A stretch of 64,000 nt of DNA from Sweltsa coloradensis. Its lineage: Eukaryota > Arthropoda > Insecta > Plecoptera > Chloroperlidae. The DNA lies in the NCBI GenBank assembly GCA_024449915.1, contig JAMZAV010003135.1, positions 30,604-94,603 of the forward strand, written 5' to 3'. Below are positions 44,530 to 54,851 of this stretch, piece by piece. Positions within the stretch are counted from its first letter, which is position 1, and each line of letters begins with the position of its first letter. A program made the position numbers and the translations under genes. The notes under the pieces are model-generated. The model searched no databases, was not told the origin of the DNA, and saw only the letters and a list, made by a program, of their open reading frames with translations.

Positions 44530-44566
44530 AGCCCCCTATAGCGAGCCGCCAGGCTCATTGGGGGCT
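44530..44566 (-). other. Stem-loop at LINE 3' end
   Basis: AGCCCCC pairs with GGGGGCT, and inside it GAGCC with GGCTC (loop GCCA). It lies at the 3' end of the LINE copy at 44719-45285, where many LINEs carry a hairpin recognised by their RT, and exactly next to the ND4 piece. Confidence 0.6.
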
Positions 44567-44718
44567 TGACCAATAATTGTAAAATGTTAATTTTAACATG
44601 CAATAAAGAACAATACAACAATATAAGTTTAAGTTGACAAAACTTTATACTGACAAGCATATTAACATACCCAAGGCATAGTGCAGGGTGCTGACATAAT
44701 AAAAGACTGTTTATAAGT

Positions 44719-45285
44719 TTAGTTTTGTCGGTCATTCTGATTTACAAATTCATCAATAGAATAAAAACACTCGTCAAGCAGAAATGATTTTACTCTAGCC
44801 TTAAAAATTATGTGCCTGCTTGTATTTATGAGTTTGATGTCTGCTGGTAATTTGTTATAGAGGGCTGAGCATAGAGCCAATGGTCCTTTGGTAAACTTGG
44901 ATGTGCTGAAAGAGTCGATATGAATGTTGATTTGCGAGCGTGTGCCATGGTGATGAATTTGTGAATTGCGGGGAAACCATTCAGGATTATTGTGAACAAA
45001 GATTACACAGATTTGAATAAGGATACATGGAAGAGTCAGTATTTTTAGATTTCTAAATAATTCTTTACAGGATTTTCTCCTATTGGCTCCAACCATGATT
45101 CTGATGGCTCGCTTTTGAATGCGAAAGACACGGATTGCTTGCGATGAGGCGCCCCAGAACATTAGTCCGTATGCTATATGCGAGTGGATATGAGCGTAAT
45201 ATACCGCTAGCAAAGTTTGCGAATTTACAATTTGTTTCAGCTTTCTACCATTTCCATTTTTTAACCATTTTCGGAGCATCGTCTA
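44719..45285 (-). pseudogene. LINE ORF2, C-terminal part of the reverse transcriptase
   Basis: An open 186-codon minus-strand frame: LLAVYYAHIHSHIAYGLMFW, GASSQAIRVFRIQKRAIRIM, SCKELFRNLKILTLPCILIQ, HHHGTRSQINIHI, KGPLALCSALYNKLPADIKL, DECFYSIDEFVNQND then stop. This is the thumb and C-terminal region of a non-LTR RT, 5'-truncated before YxDD. Same family type as 21942-22592 and 50985-51215. Confidence 0.85.
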
Positions 45286-45352
45286 GCTCTGGATAAACTG
45301 GAATTTAAATCGCATAAATAAATTATCTTTAGCCTAGATAGGTATTTTTGGT

Positions 45353-45594
45353 TTGGATATTGCTTAACGTCTCATATTTATGCAACTTGGCTAATCGAGA
45401 CGAAGGGAGGGACGTAAGGGATGACGCGGGGGAACAAGGGGTGGACAGGCCTGTGTTGGTCAGAACCAGCCCCAAGCATATGGGGAGGGCAGGGGTTCCC
45501 CCACGTCGTGGTCGTCTCCGTCTGTGTCATCATCCGTCCGTGTTGTCATTGTCTTCGCCGTCGGGGAGGTAGTCAAAGGGAAGGGGAAGTCCCC
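45353..45594 (-). mobile_element. SINE-like family A, copy 10 (5'-truncated)
   Basis: Minus orientation, tail TTTGGATATTGCTTAACG at the left, body through GACCACGACGTG-equivalents to GAAGGGGAAGTCCCC. The head is missing. Confidence 0.92.
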
Positions 45595-45666
45595 GAAAGT
45601 CTGGCTAGATCCATTACATTTTATTTAACATAGGCCTATAGAGTTTTATAATGTTCTGATACTAAC

Positions 45667-46830
45667 CGGTAATTGTATATTCTCCGATCAAAATGACCAG
45701 GAAGATCACTCATCGTGTATGGTTTCATGGAATTAACAGTTAAAGGAAAGGCATCATCAGTTACAAGCACAAAAGGAATAACCTCATCAGTATCTGGTAT
45801 TGCCTGTGGTGGAAGAAAATTTGAGTGAATTTGTGTCGATTTCTTGTTTAAAGGTGCATTTAGCCCAGACACCCCGATCATTGGCACGACCATTCGTTCC
45901 GACATCCACATAAACAAACTTCCCCTTGTAGTTGTAAAACAATGCCCCTGAGTTAATGGGTGGGTCGATCAACACATGTTTCCCGTCCACAGCGCCAAGA
46001 CAGTTTGGAAAATTCCACCTGTTGAAGTATCTATTGGATATAATCTGGAAGAGACATATTTCAAAATTAGGATTAAGGAAAATAAACCAGGGATCCACCT
46101 ACAGCTAGTTCTTGATCGAATAATAGGTAGGCCTGGTTCAAGCAATATTGCCTACACAGATTCTTATGCAAACAAAATATAAGCTAGGGCCTACCATCCA
46201 TTCTTCAACTGTTGATGGAGTTTTGAGGTTATCATCTGCCAGCACAGAGTAGATAGCTTTGCACACTGGCTCAATCATTTCAGAAATTGTGCTCTGTCCT
46301 AACCGAAATGTTAGTGACAGTGATGTTTGTGTTTCCCCTGCAAAAAAATTAAAGGTGATCTAAAAAGGTAGGTAATTGATGGTAATGTTGCTTAGCCGAT
46401 GCATAGCCTAGACCCTCACCGGTCGCCAGATGTCTCAGCACCACTGAAAGCTGTTCTTCTGCTGAAATGCTTAAAAAATAGGCCTATAATAACTACCCTA
46501 CAGCATTTTGTAATCATATATAGCCTAGCCTAGGCCATTTCATTTCATTTTATTCACAGATTCGTACATAGTAAAAATATACCATCTCCTGAGAGAGAGG
46601 GAGTGAATAACTAGCACAGAAATTATAATTCACTTACATTGATCATGACTAGGCTAGGGTTTAGGTACCAGTATGTTAATAAATGTGTGAAATTAATTAT
46701 ACATGCATACGATACATATCGGGATCAGACAAGGCAAGCTCCTTAAACAAATTGTGGTACATCCCCTGTTCCTTGCGCTTAGCTATCCAGTCTTTAATCC
46801 ACATTCTTCTTGGAGTTTTAGTTTAAGGCC
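45667..46830 (-). pseudogene. HARBI1-like PIF/Harbinger nuclease gene, multi-exon
   Basis: Minus-strand exons assemble a PIF/Harbinger DDE nuclease. 46707-46820 holds RRMWIKDWIAKRKEQGMYHN then FKELALSDPDMY. Exon 46420-46461 is EEQLSVVLRHLAT, with acceptor TTTCAG and donor GTGAGG. Exon 46195-46337 is GETQTSLSLTFRLGQSTISE to VEEWM, with acceptor TTTTGCAG and donor GTAGGC. The exon from 46044 downward starts after TCTTCCAG: NRYFNRWNFPNCLGAVDGKH (first Asp), YVDVGTNGRANDRGVW (second Asp), then after a frame change near 45870 VLVTDDAFPLTVNSMKPYT. The joins keep phase and domain order. The exon between the first two and the final Glu region are missing, so it is broken here. Confidence 0.7.
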
Positions 46831-47059
46831 TACAAGCCTCTTCATCTATTACTCCTGCCATCAAGACAACACATGCGGCAGCAGCTTACCGTTTTCTTTT
46901 TTGTTTATTATAATATTTGCGCATTGTTACAACCAAAAATGCTATACGAAATATAGTAGCTCAAGTAATAGGACATACACAAAAACAATATATTCCTGCC
47001 ACCAATCAATCAGAGTAACAAAAAACAAGCATGTATACGCACACAAGAATTTAGGTTAA
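46831..47059. other. Non-coding
   Basis: No gene recognised; an overlapping plus-strand open frame is antisense to the HARBI1-like exon. Confidence 0.4.
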
Positions 47060-48830
47060 GGGGGGTTTGTTTTGACATTTTTCATTCCGGGCGGCCATTT
47101 CTTATGATTCCAACAATTTCTTTTTTTGGCGTGTGATAGGTCCACAAAACTTTTAAAAATTTCCTCCACCAATAAATGATTTACGTTTACCAGGGGGCGC
47201 TAGTCCGGTTTTACCCCGGAGCGGCCATTTCTGGGCCCGGGCCTACATGGCTTGTTTAAACGTTTGGGGCCCGGGCCCCCGAGGGGAAAACCGATCAGAC
47301 CTTTTCCAACAGGAAAATTTTGGGGCATTATAACCCAAAGGTTTTGGGGCCTGGGGTTTCTGGGGCCCAGGGGGTTTTGGGCCTTTATGTAGGGGTTTTG
47401 TACCTTCCAAATAAAATTTTTACTTCTTAAAGTATTTATTTTCCCAATTTTTGTTTTTGCTTATTTATAGCCATCATGTAAAAACCTAGGGCCTGTCCTA
47501 AAATGCGAGAAATTTTTACCCGACCCCCCAAAAAGGGCCTTATGCATAAATTTTAAATTTTAAACTTCACACAAAAAAGAAAAAAAATTTTTATTTTTTT
47601 CCTTCTTCTCCGGTTCCGAAATGCGAATTTCGCTCCCCTTGTTCTTCCAATGAGTGGGCGGGATATGAAAGGACAATGGCCCCCCAAGGATAAGAAAAAA
47701 AGGGGAAACTTTTAAACAAGCCTCATCCCCGTTTTTGGTCGCAACACACACCCACAAGTGGGAGAAAATCGAAAGCCCTTCCCCCTCACTACCAAGGTTT
47801 CATGAAATACTGGGCAGGGGGCCAAAACGCCTCAATTTTTATAAAAAGGGGGGGTTTTCAACTGCTACTAACCGGGTTTTCAAGTATTTATGATAATAGC
47901 CCAAGTGCCTGGGGAAAGGGTGATGGAACTGAAAACCAAACTAACTTAAAGGGTGGGCCTAAGTCAAGGCTAACCCTTTGTCCATTGGCCCCTCCCAAAT
48001 GCTAAATAAAAAGGGGGGGCCCTATAATTGTAGTCAGGGCCTACCCTAAGCATTGCAAAAAAATAAAATCCAAAACTTTATTGTGCTTTTTTTTTCCGGG
48101 AGACGGCATTGCAGAGGAGTGTATACAGTTTTTTTTAGCTCCCGATATTTAAAAGCAAACCCCTTCATAGTAAGGCCCCCCAACAAATAGAACACCCTCC
48201 CCCTTTTGTTGGTCAAAAGCCCTTCGGGGCAGGTGGCCGGTCATATTCGGCCCTCCTTTGGAAAGACTGTCGCACACTTACGCTTCACAGGGGAAACCTT
48301 CGAACTACTAAAACGCAATCACCAACAGTCCCCATGCCGATCAATTTAAAGGGGAAAAACATTTTTGGGAAGAAAAGCAACCCAAAAAAAGGCAACATTT
48401 CCCTTGGCCTTTCTCTCAAATTCCAAAACCTTTAAAACCCCAAACCCCCCACTTTCTTCATTCTCCCCCAAAAGCCACCCCTTTACCTTTTTCTCAAAAT
48501 TTAACCTTCAATCTTTACCCGGGGCTGGGCCTTCATGCTCCCCAAATGCCACCCCTCAAACCCCCCGTGCCACTCCACTCAAGCCCCCCTCTCAAATCAA
48601 CCTTCAAACCGACCCAGAGCGGGCCTTCATGGGTCCCCAAATGCCACTCCATCCCAAAATGCCAAATCCACTCAAACCCCCCTCCCCAAAAACAAACCCT
48701 TTAATCCGAAACCCGGACTGTTTTTTCTTCTCCCCAAATGCCACTTCACCTTGAGGGCCTTTTCCCCCTTTAAATTCAACCTTCAATCCGACCAGAAGCA
48801 TCTAAAAACAAATTCAAAATAATAAAACTT
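47060..48830. other. Compositionally odd, homopolymer-rich segment
   Basis: Runs of GGGG, CCCC, AAAA and TTTT of 3-7 bases follow one another at a density not seen in the neighbours (for example 47221-47400 and 48000-48060). Identifiable genes are absent. The far right end of the window (62.3-64 kb) has the same look over a LINE whose protein motifs are still traceable, which suggests miscalled homopolymers rather than a special biology. Confidence 0.5.
48490..48800. repeat. Short tandem repeat of about 96 bp, three units
   Basis: CCCCAAATGCCAC recurs at about 48541, 48637 and 48735, with AACCTTCAA phrases at about 48503, 48599 and 48777. Pro-rich open frames over it come from this composition and are not called. 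Confidence 0.65.
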
Positions 48831-49411
48831 GTACCTCCAAGAGTCCCACTCCAGCAACAACGTCCACTATGCACAAAAATAATAACACTCTCGCCCAGAA
48901 TCCCAAACCCAACCAACCAACTTGAAAAGAGGGAAGTAATAAGTAAATCATTCTTTACAAATAGATTTTGATCAATGTATCTCCTACGTAAGTAAGCTTA
49001 GTATAGATTACATATAGGCCTATGTATTATCATCATATTATACATTGTGTACCAGCCATATTAATATCAAGTACTTATATTTTATGAAACTTGTTTAAAG
49101 GTCATTAGGCCTATACAGTCAAATTTAAGTTCTAGATTTACATTTGGCACAAGGCATACTAGGTACTTATTTTTTTCTATAAATGTCTTCAGTATTACAA
49201 AAATTACGTGAGCTATACATTGAAGGCTTTAGGCTAATAACTTAGTATACCATTGGATGTCCTATGAAAATGTCTAAATAAATTCTATTTTACATCATAT
49301 TCATGCATTGTACTAGTTGAGTCATTTCTTGAAGAAATACATAATTGTTGGTTATAATGACGTTTGTTGTAATGACTTGGCTGTAATACATTTCATTTCA
49401 CTCCTTTCGGC
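48831..49411. other. Non-coding
   Basis: AT-rich; no gene. Confidence 0.4.
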
Positions 49412-49970
49412 CTAGTCTCTGTCATTTCTCCGGAATCCAGATTGCCTCAATGGCGCGGTTGCAGCCAAATGACGGCAAATGTGGTCACGAACGTCCATCA
49501 TGTTATAAGCATCTCTGGCTCTTGCAACGACTAGCTCTGGTTGAGGATGTATATTGTCAGCTTCTCTAACGTTTTCCATCCATTGTTCCATAAATTGTTC
49601 TTTGTTGTTTTCCACAAGATTATGCAATGTGCAACATGCTGCAACAACATGTGGAACAAACTCGTAGTGTATATCCAGTCTTTTTAACAGGCAACGCCAT
49701 CGAGCTTTTAGTCGGCCGAAAGCTATTTCTACAGAGAAATACATTGAACAACTCTTCTTCCGCCCTCAACCTCCTTTGCTGTGTGTAGCCTTTGATTAGC
49801 CAGTCAAGCAGCGGGTAAGCCGGATCTCCAGCTATCATCAAAGGAACGTCCAAGCCATCGATAATTTTGGGTGAAACTGGTAAAAAGTTTTCAGCATTTT
49901 GGAAGATAGATGACAATGCTAACACTCGTGCATCGTGCGCACTTCCTGGGGTGTTACAGCTTATGTTTCT
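49412..49970 (-). pseudogene. PIF/Harbinger (DDE_4) transposase, C-terminal half
   Basis: Minus strand: [49 protein letters not shown], then after a short deletion with frame change [20 protein letters not shown] (catalytic Glu in the VExAFGxLK motif), [16 protein letters not shown]. This is the back half of a HARBI1-like nuclease. It is from a different copy than 45667-46830, since the sequences diverge and the order is wrong for one gene. Confidence 0.8.
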
Positions 49971-50199
49971 GAAACTAATTGCAATATGTCACCATCGTAA
50001 AGCCTAGGCCTATAGTTGAATACAATAGCCCAGAACTTCCTGTTACAGTTTCCAGGTAGTTATCTTAATTATCATAAATCATAGTAGTTAGTAATAATTA
50101 ACTGTTTTTGTTCCCAGGTGATTGAACAGTGTGCTTAATAATAATAACTTAAAACTTGCCGATAGCGATTGTCAACCACAGCTTGTAGGATTACAGAGG

Positions 50200-50629
50200 G
50201 CATTCTTTTTCGGTTAACATAGTCCCGATACCCATCCAACGGAGGGTGGCCAAAGGCCAAAGGCTAGCAACTGCGTGGAAACCGATTCTTAGCATAGTTA
50301 AGAGTGACATGATAAGGAATAAAGCTTCAACAAGACAACTACAAACAACACCATTAATTCCACCACAGACCGTTCACGAAAGTATCACTGACGCACGGCG
50401 AATAACAAGAAGCCAGACTAGATTTGCTAGGGACCAAGCTAATGTTAGACAAGTGGGTACTGCCCCATGCAACACAGTTACACAATACGACCTCGCCGCC
50501 CCGCACCATCTCCAGGAGAGTGTATATGACCTCGTTGCCCCGCAACTTTTTTCGCCGGAGAGCACGAGAGCACGGACGCGGCAGCAGACACGCATTGTAG
50601 AGGTGGACAACGCTTCAGTACGAGTTTGA
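50200..50629 (+). pseudogene. Penelope-like element, ORF C-terminus
   Basis: Reads GQRLATAWKPILSIVKSDMI, then ITDARRITRSQTRFAR and later TRARTRQQTRIVEV. The form K(R)LAxxWKPxL followed by repeated (R/S)-T-R-S/Q motifs matches the C-terminal tail of the Penelope-like ORF at 13681-16292 (RLAQSWKPALIERL ... MTRSHTAALE). SINE copy 11 is inserted immediately after it. Confidence 0.55.
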
Positions 50630-50963
50630 TTGGATATTGCTTTACGTCTCATATTTATGCAACTTGGCTAATCGAGACGATGGGAGGGACGTAAGGGATG
50701 ACGCGGGGGGACAAGGGGTGGACAGGCCTGTGCTGGTCAGAACCAGCCACAAGCATATGGGGAGGGCAGGGGTCCCCCCACGTCGTGGTCGTTTCCGTCT
50801 GTGTCATCATCCGTCCGTGTTGTCTTTGTCGTCGCCGTCGGGGAGGTAGTCAAAGGGAAGGGGTTCCCCGACGAGGACCCAGAGCTCGCCATTAGTTTCA
50901 GGGAGTGAAACTCCCCTATTCACGGGCCAAACCGCGAGAAGGTGTCGAGTTGGAATTTGAAGG
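50626..50963 (-). mobile_element. SINE-like family A, copy 11 (full length)
   Basis: Minus orientation from TTTGATTGGATATTGC to GAGTTGGAATTTGAAGG, about 338 bp with all landmarks. Confidence 0.93.
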
Positions 50964-50984
50964 TCCAAATATGAGGAGAAAACG

Positions 50985-51215
50985 CAAGCTTACTCATCAG
51001 CGAGGTAGTCGTTAATGGAGTAAAAGCTATTGGTCACAAGGAAAGATTTCAAGTTGTGATTGAAGGAGGACAGCGAGGGGGAGGTTTTGATGTAATTAGG
51101 GAGTTTATTGTAGAGGGTGGATGCAAGATGTTCAGGGCCACGGGAAAAGAGAGTCAAGTTGTGAGAGGACCGATGGATATGGAGACTGGCTCTAGTGTAA
51201 TGAGAATGCACTACA
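50985..51215 (-). pseudogene. LINE ORF2 extreme C-terminus
   Basis: Minus strand HSHYTRASLHIHRSSHNL, GPEHLASTLYNKLPNYIKTS, FLVTNSFYSINDYLADE then stop; the same closing pattern (LYNKLP ... FYSI-[DN]-[ED]) as 44719-45285. Confidence 0.75.
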
Positions 51216-51928
51216 CTACGTACTTACACGCACTCCAATACACGCAACGAACATAAACATGCTAACAATATACCGTTCTTGTATGTAATAAAACAAAAAT
51301 TTAACAGAAAATTAATTTTCAAAATAAAATAAAATAAATTTAAAAAACAAAGCCTTGCACTAAAGAAAAACAAATCCAAACGTGCTCTTACTAAGTACCA
51401 CCTGTTCAAATACGTATGAATTTAAAATTATGATTAACATAATTTTTACTCAAAATTTAGAAGTTCAAAATTTCCCAAAATTTCCAAAAACACAGTTTTG
51501 TTCATGAAAATAAAAGAACAAACCAAGAGCCTCCACCATGTAGACTACCGATTATCTACGTAATTAGTTTTTATAAAAAAATAAAAAATAAATAAAAAAT
51601 TCTAAATTTCCAAAATCCCCCAAAACACAATTTTGCCATAAAGAATACCAACGAGTCGCCTCCACCATGTAGACCTTCTGCTGAGTCAGGGCCTCAACAA
51701 CAACAATAACTACAGGGCGTAGCCATTACAATTACCGTTCCTCCCTGACTCAGAGATAGCGACCGAGGATCGCACTGTGTTTCAGGGAATCCGGGATTAT
51801 TAAGCAATCTGGGCTCATAGTAATTACACGTGATCCACTCGGAAGGGATTGCTCATTTATTATCACTCAATAACAATTAACACAACATTCAAGGCTTAAG
51901 GTCTAACAAGACTTGTGCATCCTGCAGT
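51216..51928. repeat. Non-coding; diverged 130-bp duplication and a distant inverted pair
   Basis: CCTCCACCATGTAGAC occurs at 51531 and 51660 after similar TTTCCAAAA...ACACA sequence, so 51460-51676 is a diverged tandem duplication. CTGAGTCAGGG (51680) and CCCTGACTCAG (51750) form a perfect 11-bp inverted pair. Confidence 0.55.
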
Positions 51929-52936
51929 ATTAGTATTAGTAGTTTTAGGGCGCTTCAACGGCAAAGATTATTCGCGCCTCCAAGATATTTAGTTAACTAT
52001 GTATGAATGTAAAATACGGTTAATAACTATGTATGAATGTAAAATACGGTTAATAAGGTTAAATGTGTTTTTCATATCATTGTCATAAAAAGAATTGCCA
52101 AGGTCGATATATTTGTAGACAGCCAAATCGGGAAAAGGTATACATGCTAAAGTTGTCATATGTAGAAAATGTCAAATTACCAAATCATAATCATAATCAT
52201 TATCAGGAAACCGTTGCCAACGTCGTCATAATGAAGAGCAAGTCAACATGCTTCATGGATTTTTTTATTTTTATATGAACTGTCATAGTTTGTCTATCAG
52301 ATTGCTAAGGTTTAGAAATCTGATAAGTTTTTCACTGTTTTCATAAGACAAAAGTTCTTCATATGATAGATTTAAATTTAATTGGAGTCTCAAACCATCA
52401 TACTTAGAGCAGTCAGTCAACAAATGATGGACGGATAGCAACACATCACACGTGTCGCAAATCGGAGCAATCTTATCTCTGGTAAAAAGATAGGCATGGG
52501 TGAGGTGGGTGTGCCCTATTCGTACTCGCGCCAATACAACCTCCTCACGACGAGAAAGTATGGAAGAAGGGGGTCGTACTTTCAGTGAAAGACAGGGCAT
52601 CACACGGCGCAGTTTATTATTCTGCAAAGCATTCCAACAATCCTGACCTAGTTTCAACATATGGTTCTTGAACCCACTGTGGACATCAGGAACAGGTACG
52701 AGGTCAAAATCAGTTGATGCTTTTTGCGTTGCAGCCTTGGCTGCCAAGTCAGCCTCCTCGTTGCCAGAGATACCTACATGACCAGAGACCCAGCAGAACA
52801 TGATTTTGTAGCCTCTCGCATGAAGTTCCTTCAAGCCAGATAATAAATAATTTATGTGATTAAAACTAAAAAGTGATCTAAAAAGTCTTAAACTGCAATA
52901 GTGTGAAGTAATGCAATGTAATAACCACTTATTCAT
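51929..52936 (-). mobile_element. LINE 3' half, RNase H-bearing I/Jockey-like family, copy 2
   Basis: Minus orientation. 3' tail AGTATTAGTATTAGTAG at 51929 (the element ends ACTAATACTAATACT), 3' UTR with the GATTAT repeat, then the open frame 52283-52936. 5'-truncated near 52936. The tail marks the true 3' end, shared with copy 3. Confidence 0.85.
52283..52936 (-). CDS. LINE ORF2 C-terminal part with RNase H end
   Basis: An undamaged 217-codon frame. MFCWVSGHVGISGNEEADLA is the last part of an RNase H domain (the His-Asp pair in GHVGIxGNExAD), then LKVRPPSSILSRREEVVLAR, RIGHTHLTHAYLFTRDK and the CDTC...HHLLTDC cluster. RNase H removes the RNA strand after copying. 5'-truncated; the first residues come from flanking DNA. 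Confidence 0.85.
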   Translation of the reverse strand: MNKWLLHCITSHYCSLRLFRSLFSFNHINYLLSGLKELHARGYKIMFCWVSGHVGISGNEEADLAAKAATQKASTDFDLVPVPDVHSGFKNHMLKLGQDCWNALQNNKLRRVMPCLSLKVRPPSSILSRREEVVLARVRIGHTHLTHAYLFTRDKIAPICDTCDVLLSVHHLLTDCSKYDGLRLQLNLNLSYEELLSYENSEKLIRFLNLSNLIDKL

Positions 52937-53961
52937 TTATTTCATCCTCTAGGCAGGAAATGGTCCTGCAGACATATCTATCAACGCTTTGCAAGCCCCA
53001 AGTGTCCTCTGCTTCTTTCAAGATGGACATCTTGTAGACATCTTGCTGGTAGCAGAGGGGCGCATCATCTGCAGCAAGAGGGATGCCACTGCCGAGGATG
53101 CAGTGGGGTTGCTGCTTGCAGCATAGCATACTTTGTTCTCCACAGGGGCTACCCAATGGCCTGTGAAAGTTTTTTAACATTCCTAACAATGGAGCTTCTC
53201 CAAATTAACGAGATCCCCAACTATCGGGGTTCTACAACTTTCAACAAATTAATAAAATGTTATAATGCGGCTAAGTCTGGGGTTGTTGAACCCAGTAGGC
53301 CCTACCTCATCCCCCCCCCCCCCTGCTGAGTGATCGGTGGGGATATGTGGTTCCAGGTTTTGGTTTCGGTTCCGGTTCCAGATACGTAGTTCGTTTAAAA
53401 AATAAAATACATTTCTAAAACAGCAAACTAGGCCCCTACCGAATATAATCTTCCATCTCAGAAGTGCGATCACTTAAAATAAAGTTATGCTCGCTCATTT
53501 TATCGGAAAAATCAACACGGACGAAAAGTAAAATATTCATTCCCCGATCGCCAGTCTTAAACGGAAGTCGGATTAATTTGTAAACACTAAACTCGTAGAG
53601 CGTCGATAAAAAATACGACTGTTCACGCCAGAAGTAGGGTTAAACCAGTCATACCGATTTGTAGTTAACGTCGTATTTCGTTTGCACTGCACCTGCAAAA
53701 CAATATTACGATGCATATTAGGCGTACTAATTGACTCAAATAATACCGAAAGTGAGAAACTAAAGGCTCCTTGCTCAATTATATTACAAAATAGTGTAAC
53801 TTTAGTGTGGATAAACATGAAACATTGCATCAGTCTCAAGGTCGTGTGATGTGTTTTATATCGACAGTCCAACACCGGTCGTCAAACTCGGGAGAAACGA
53901 TCAACATAGCTGTGTAGGCCTACACACAAGCAAAGCCTCCTAGAGCTATGCGTAGTCTGTA
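52937..53961. other. Non-coding; no supported gene
   Basis: An 86-codon minus-strand open frame (52929-53189) starts near an acceptor-like TTTTCACAG but has no recognised domain. C-run at 53311-53324. Confidence 0.4.
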
Positions 53962-53969
53962 GTGCACAC
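53962..53969. repeat. 8-bp target site duplication, left (GTGCACAC)
   Basis: Identical to 54844-54851 on the other side of the MITE. Confidence 0.85.
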
Positions 53970-54132
53970 CAAGGAGGTTGTATTAGATGGCTGGAGGGGG
54001 GGTGCGGCATGAAAGTTGAAGCAAATCCGCCGGCCGCGCGGAGCGCGGCCGCCATGTTGGGACTGGACGCTTTTAGGTGACAGCATGCGCGAAGCCCGGT
54101 TTTGCATGCGATTTCGGGACGGAACTGCGAAT

Positions 54133-54201
54133 ATGGTGATTAGTTGTGCTGCGTTCGATTGTTACAATAAGTGGAATAAAAAACCAGAAGGACTTGACTA
54201 G
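54133..54201 (+). pseudogene. Truncated THAP zinc-finger start inside the MITE
   Basis: MVISCAAFDCYNKWNKKPEG then a stop. Position and spacing (C-x4-C after MV-x2) fit the beginning of a THAP domain, the DNA-binding finger of P-element transposases; the C-terminal Cys-His part and AVPTF box are absent. The reading frame runs straight into the tandem array. Confidence 0.5.
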
Positions 54202-54418
54202 AATATCTAATCTAGATGAGAATAGTCAAGAGTAGATACAACAAATCCTTACTAGACCTGACTTCACTAGATTAAACTAGGCCTAATCTAGATGAGAAAG
54301 ACAAGACTAAATACAACTTATTCTTACTAAAGCTGGCTTGACTAGAAAACACTCATCTAGATGAGAATAGACAAGACTAGATACAATATATCCTTACCAG
54401 ACATGGCTTGACTAGAAT
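54191..54418. repeat. Three-unit tandem array inside the MITE (69-75 bp)
   Basis: GACTTGACTAGA, then TCTAGATGAGAATAG, then CAAGACTAGATACAA, then TCCTTACTAGACCT, repeated about three times with substitutions. It replaces the transposase body of the element. Confidence 0.85.
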
Positions 54419-54843
54419 AGTGGTGACAATGAATAAGGTAATAATATTTATATTTATAATATTTTATTTTATTTTAAAAAGCTACAAGTCCATGAACTGG
54501 ATTGAATATGAATTGAGAATCTGCATTGTGTAATTATTGTTATTGCACTTTGTATCAATACTAAATATTAATATTATGGCCATTGTTTCAGTGCTAATAT
54601 AAAAATGTTAGTATGCATCCTTTATTTTAAATTCCTATTCCTGATCAAATCTTTAATTTCCCTTTCCAAAGTAGGCCAGCAGTGCTAGCTGCTATTGAAA
54701 ATACGTAGCAGAGATGCATGCATAGAAATCCGTCCAGTCCCAATATGGCCGCCGCTCCACCGCGCGCCGAAAAACTGGCTTCAGTCCAGCAGCCAGGTAA
54801 ACATAGGCCGCCGCCCCTCCAGCCATCTAATACAACCTCCTTG

Positions 54844-54851
54844 GTGCACAC
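54844..54851. repeat. 8-bp target site duplication, right (GTGCACAC)
   Basis: Partner of 53962-53969. Confidence 0.85.

Larger units (their letters stand above)
53970..54843 (+). mobile_element. P-type MITE, 874 bp, with TIRs and 8-bp TSD
   Basis: Ends are perfect inverted repeats of at least 30 bp (CAAGGAGGTTGTATTAGATG and onward to CTGGAGGGG). A second inverted block lies inside (GGCCGCCATGTTGGGACTGG at 54047 against its near-complement at 54734). Flanked by GTGCACAC on both sides. TIRs of about 30 bp, 8-bp TSD and a THAP-like start codon region inside (MVISCAAFDCYNKWNKKPE) point to an internally deleted P element; hAT would also give 8-bp TSDs. Confidence 0.88.

Noticed and set aside
44475..44735. 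86-codon minus-strand open frame
   Set aside because: It spans the boundary of the ND4 copy and the LINE 3' UTR and uses the wrong genetic code for the ND4 part.
48365..48822. Pro/Asn-rich open frames
   Set aside because: They arise from a C-rich tandem repeat in a segment of doubtful base quality.
50637..50895. Repeated Arg-rich open frames of 60-90 codons that look like a conserved small protein family (also at 7325, 18363, 21077, 28892, 45348, 58537)
   Set aside because: All lie in SINE-like family A copies, in two overlapping frames and on the antisense strand of the element; conservation follows the DNA repeat.
53360..53400. GGTTTTGGTTTCGGTTCCGG as a telomere-like repeat
   Set aside because: Neither the arthropod TTAGG repeat nor a regular period is present.
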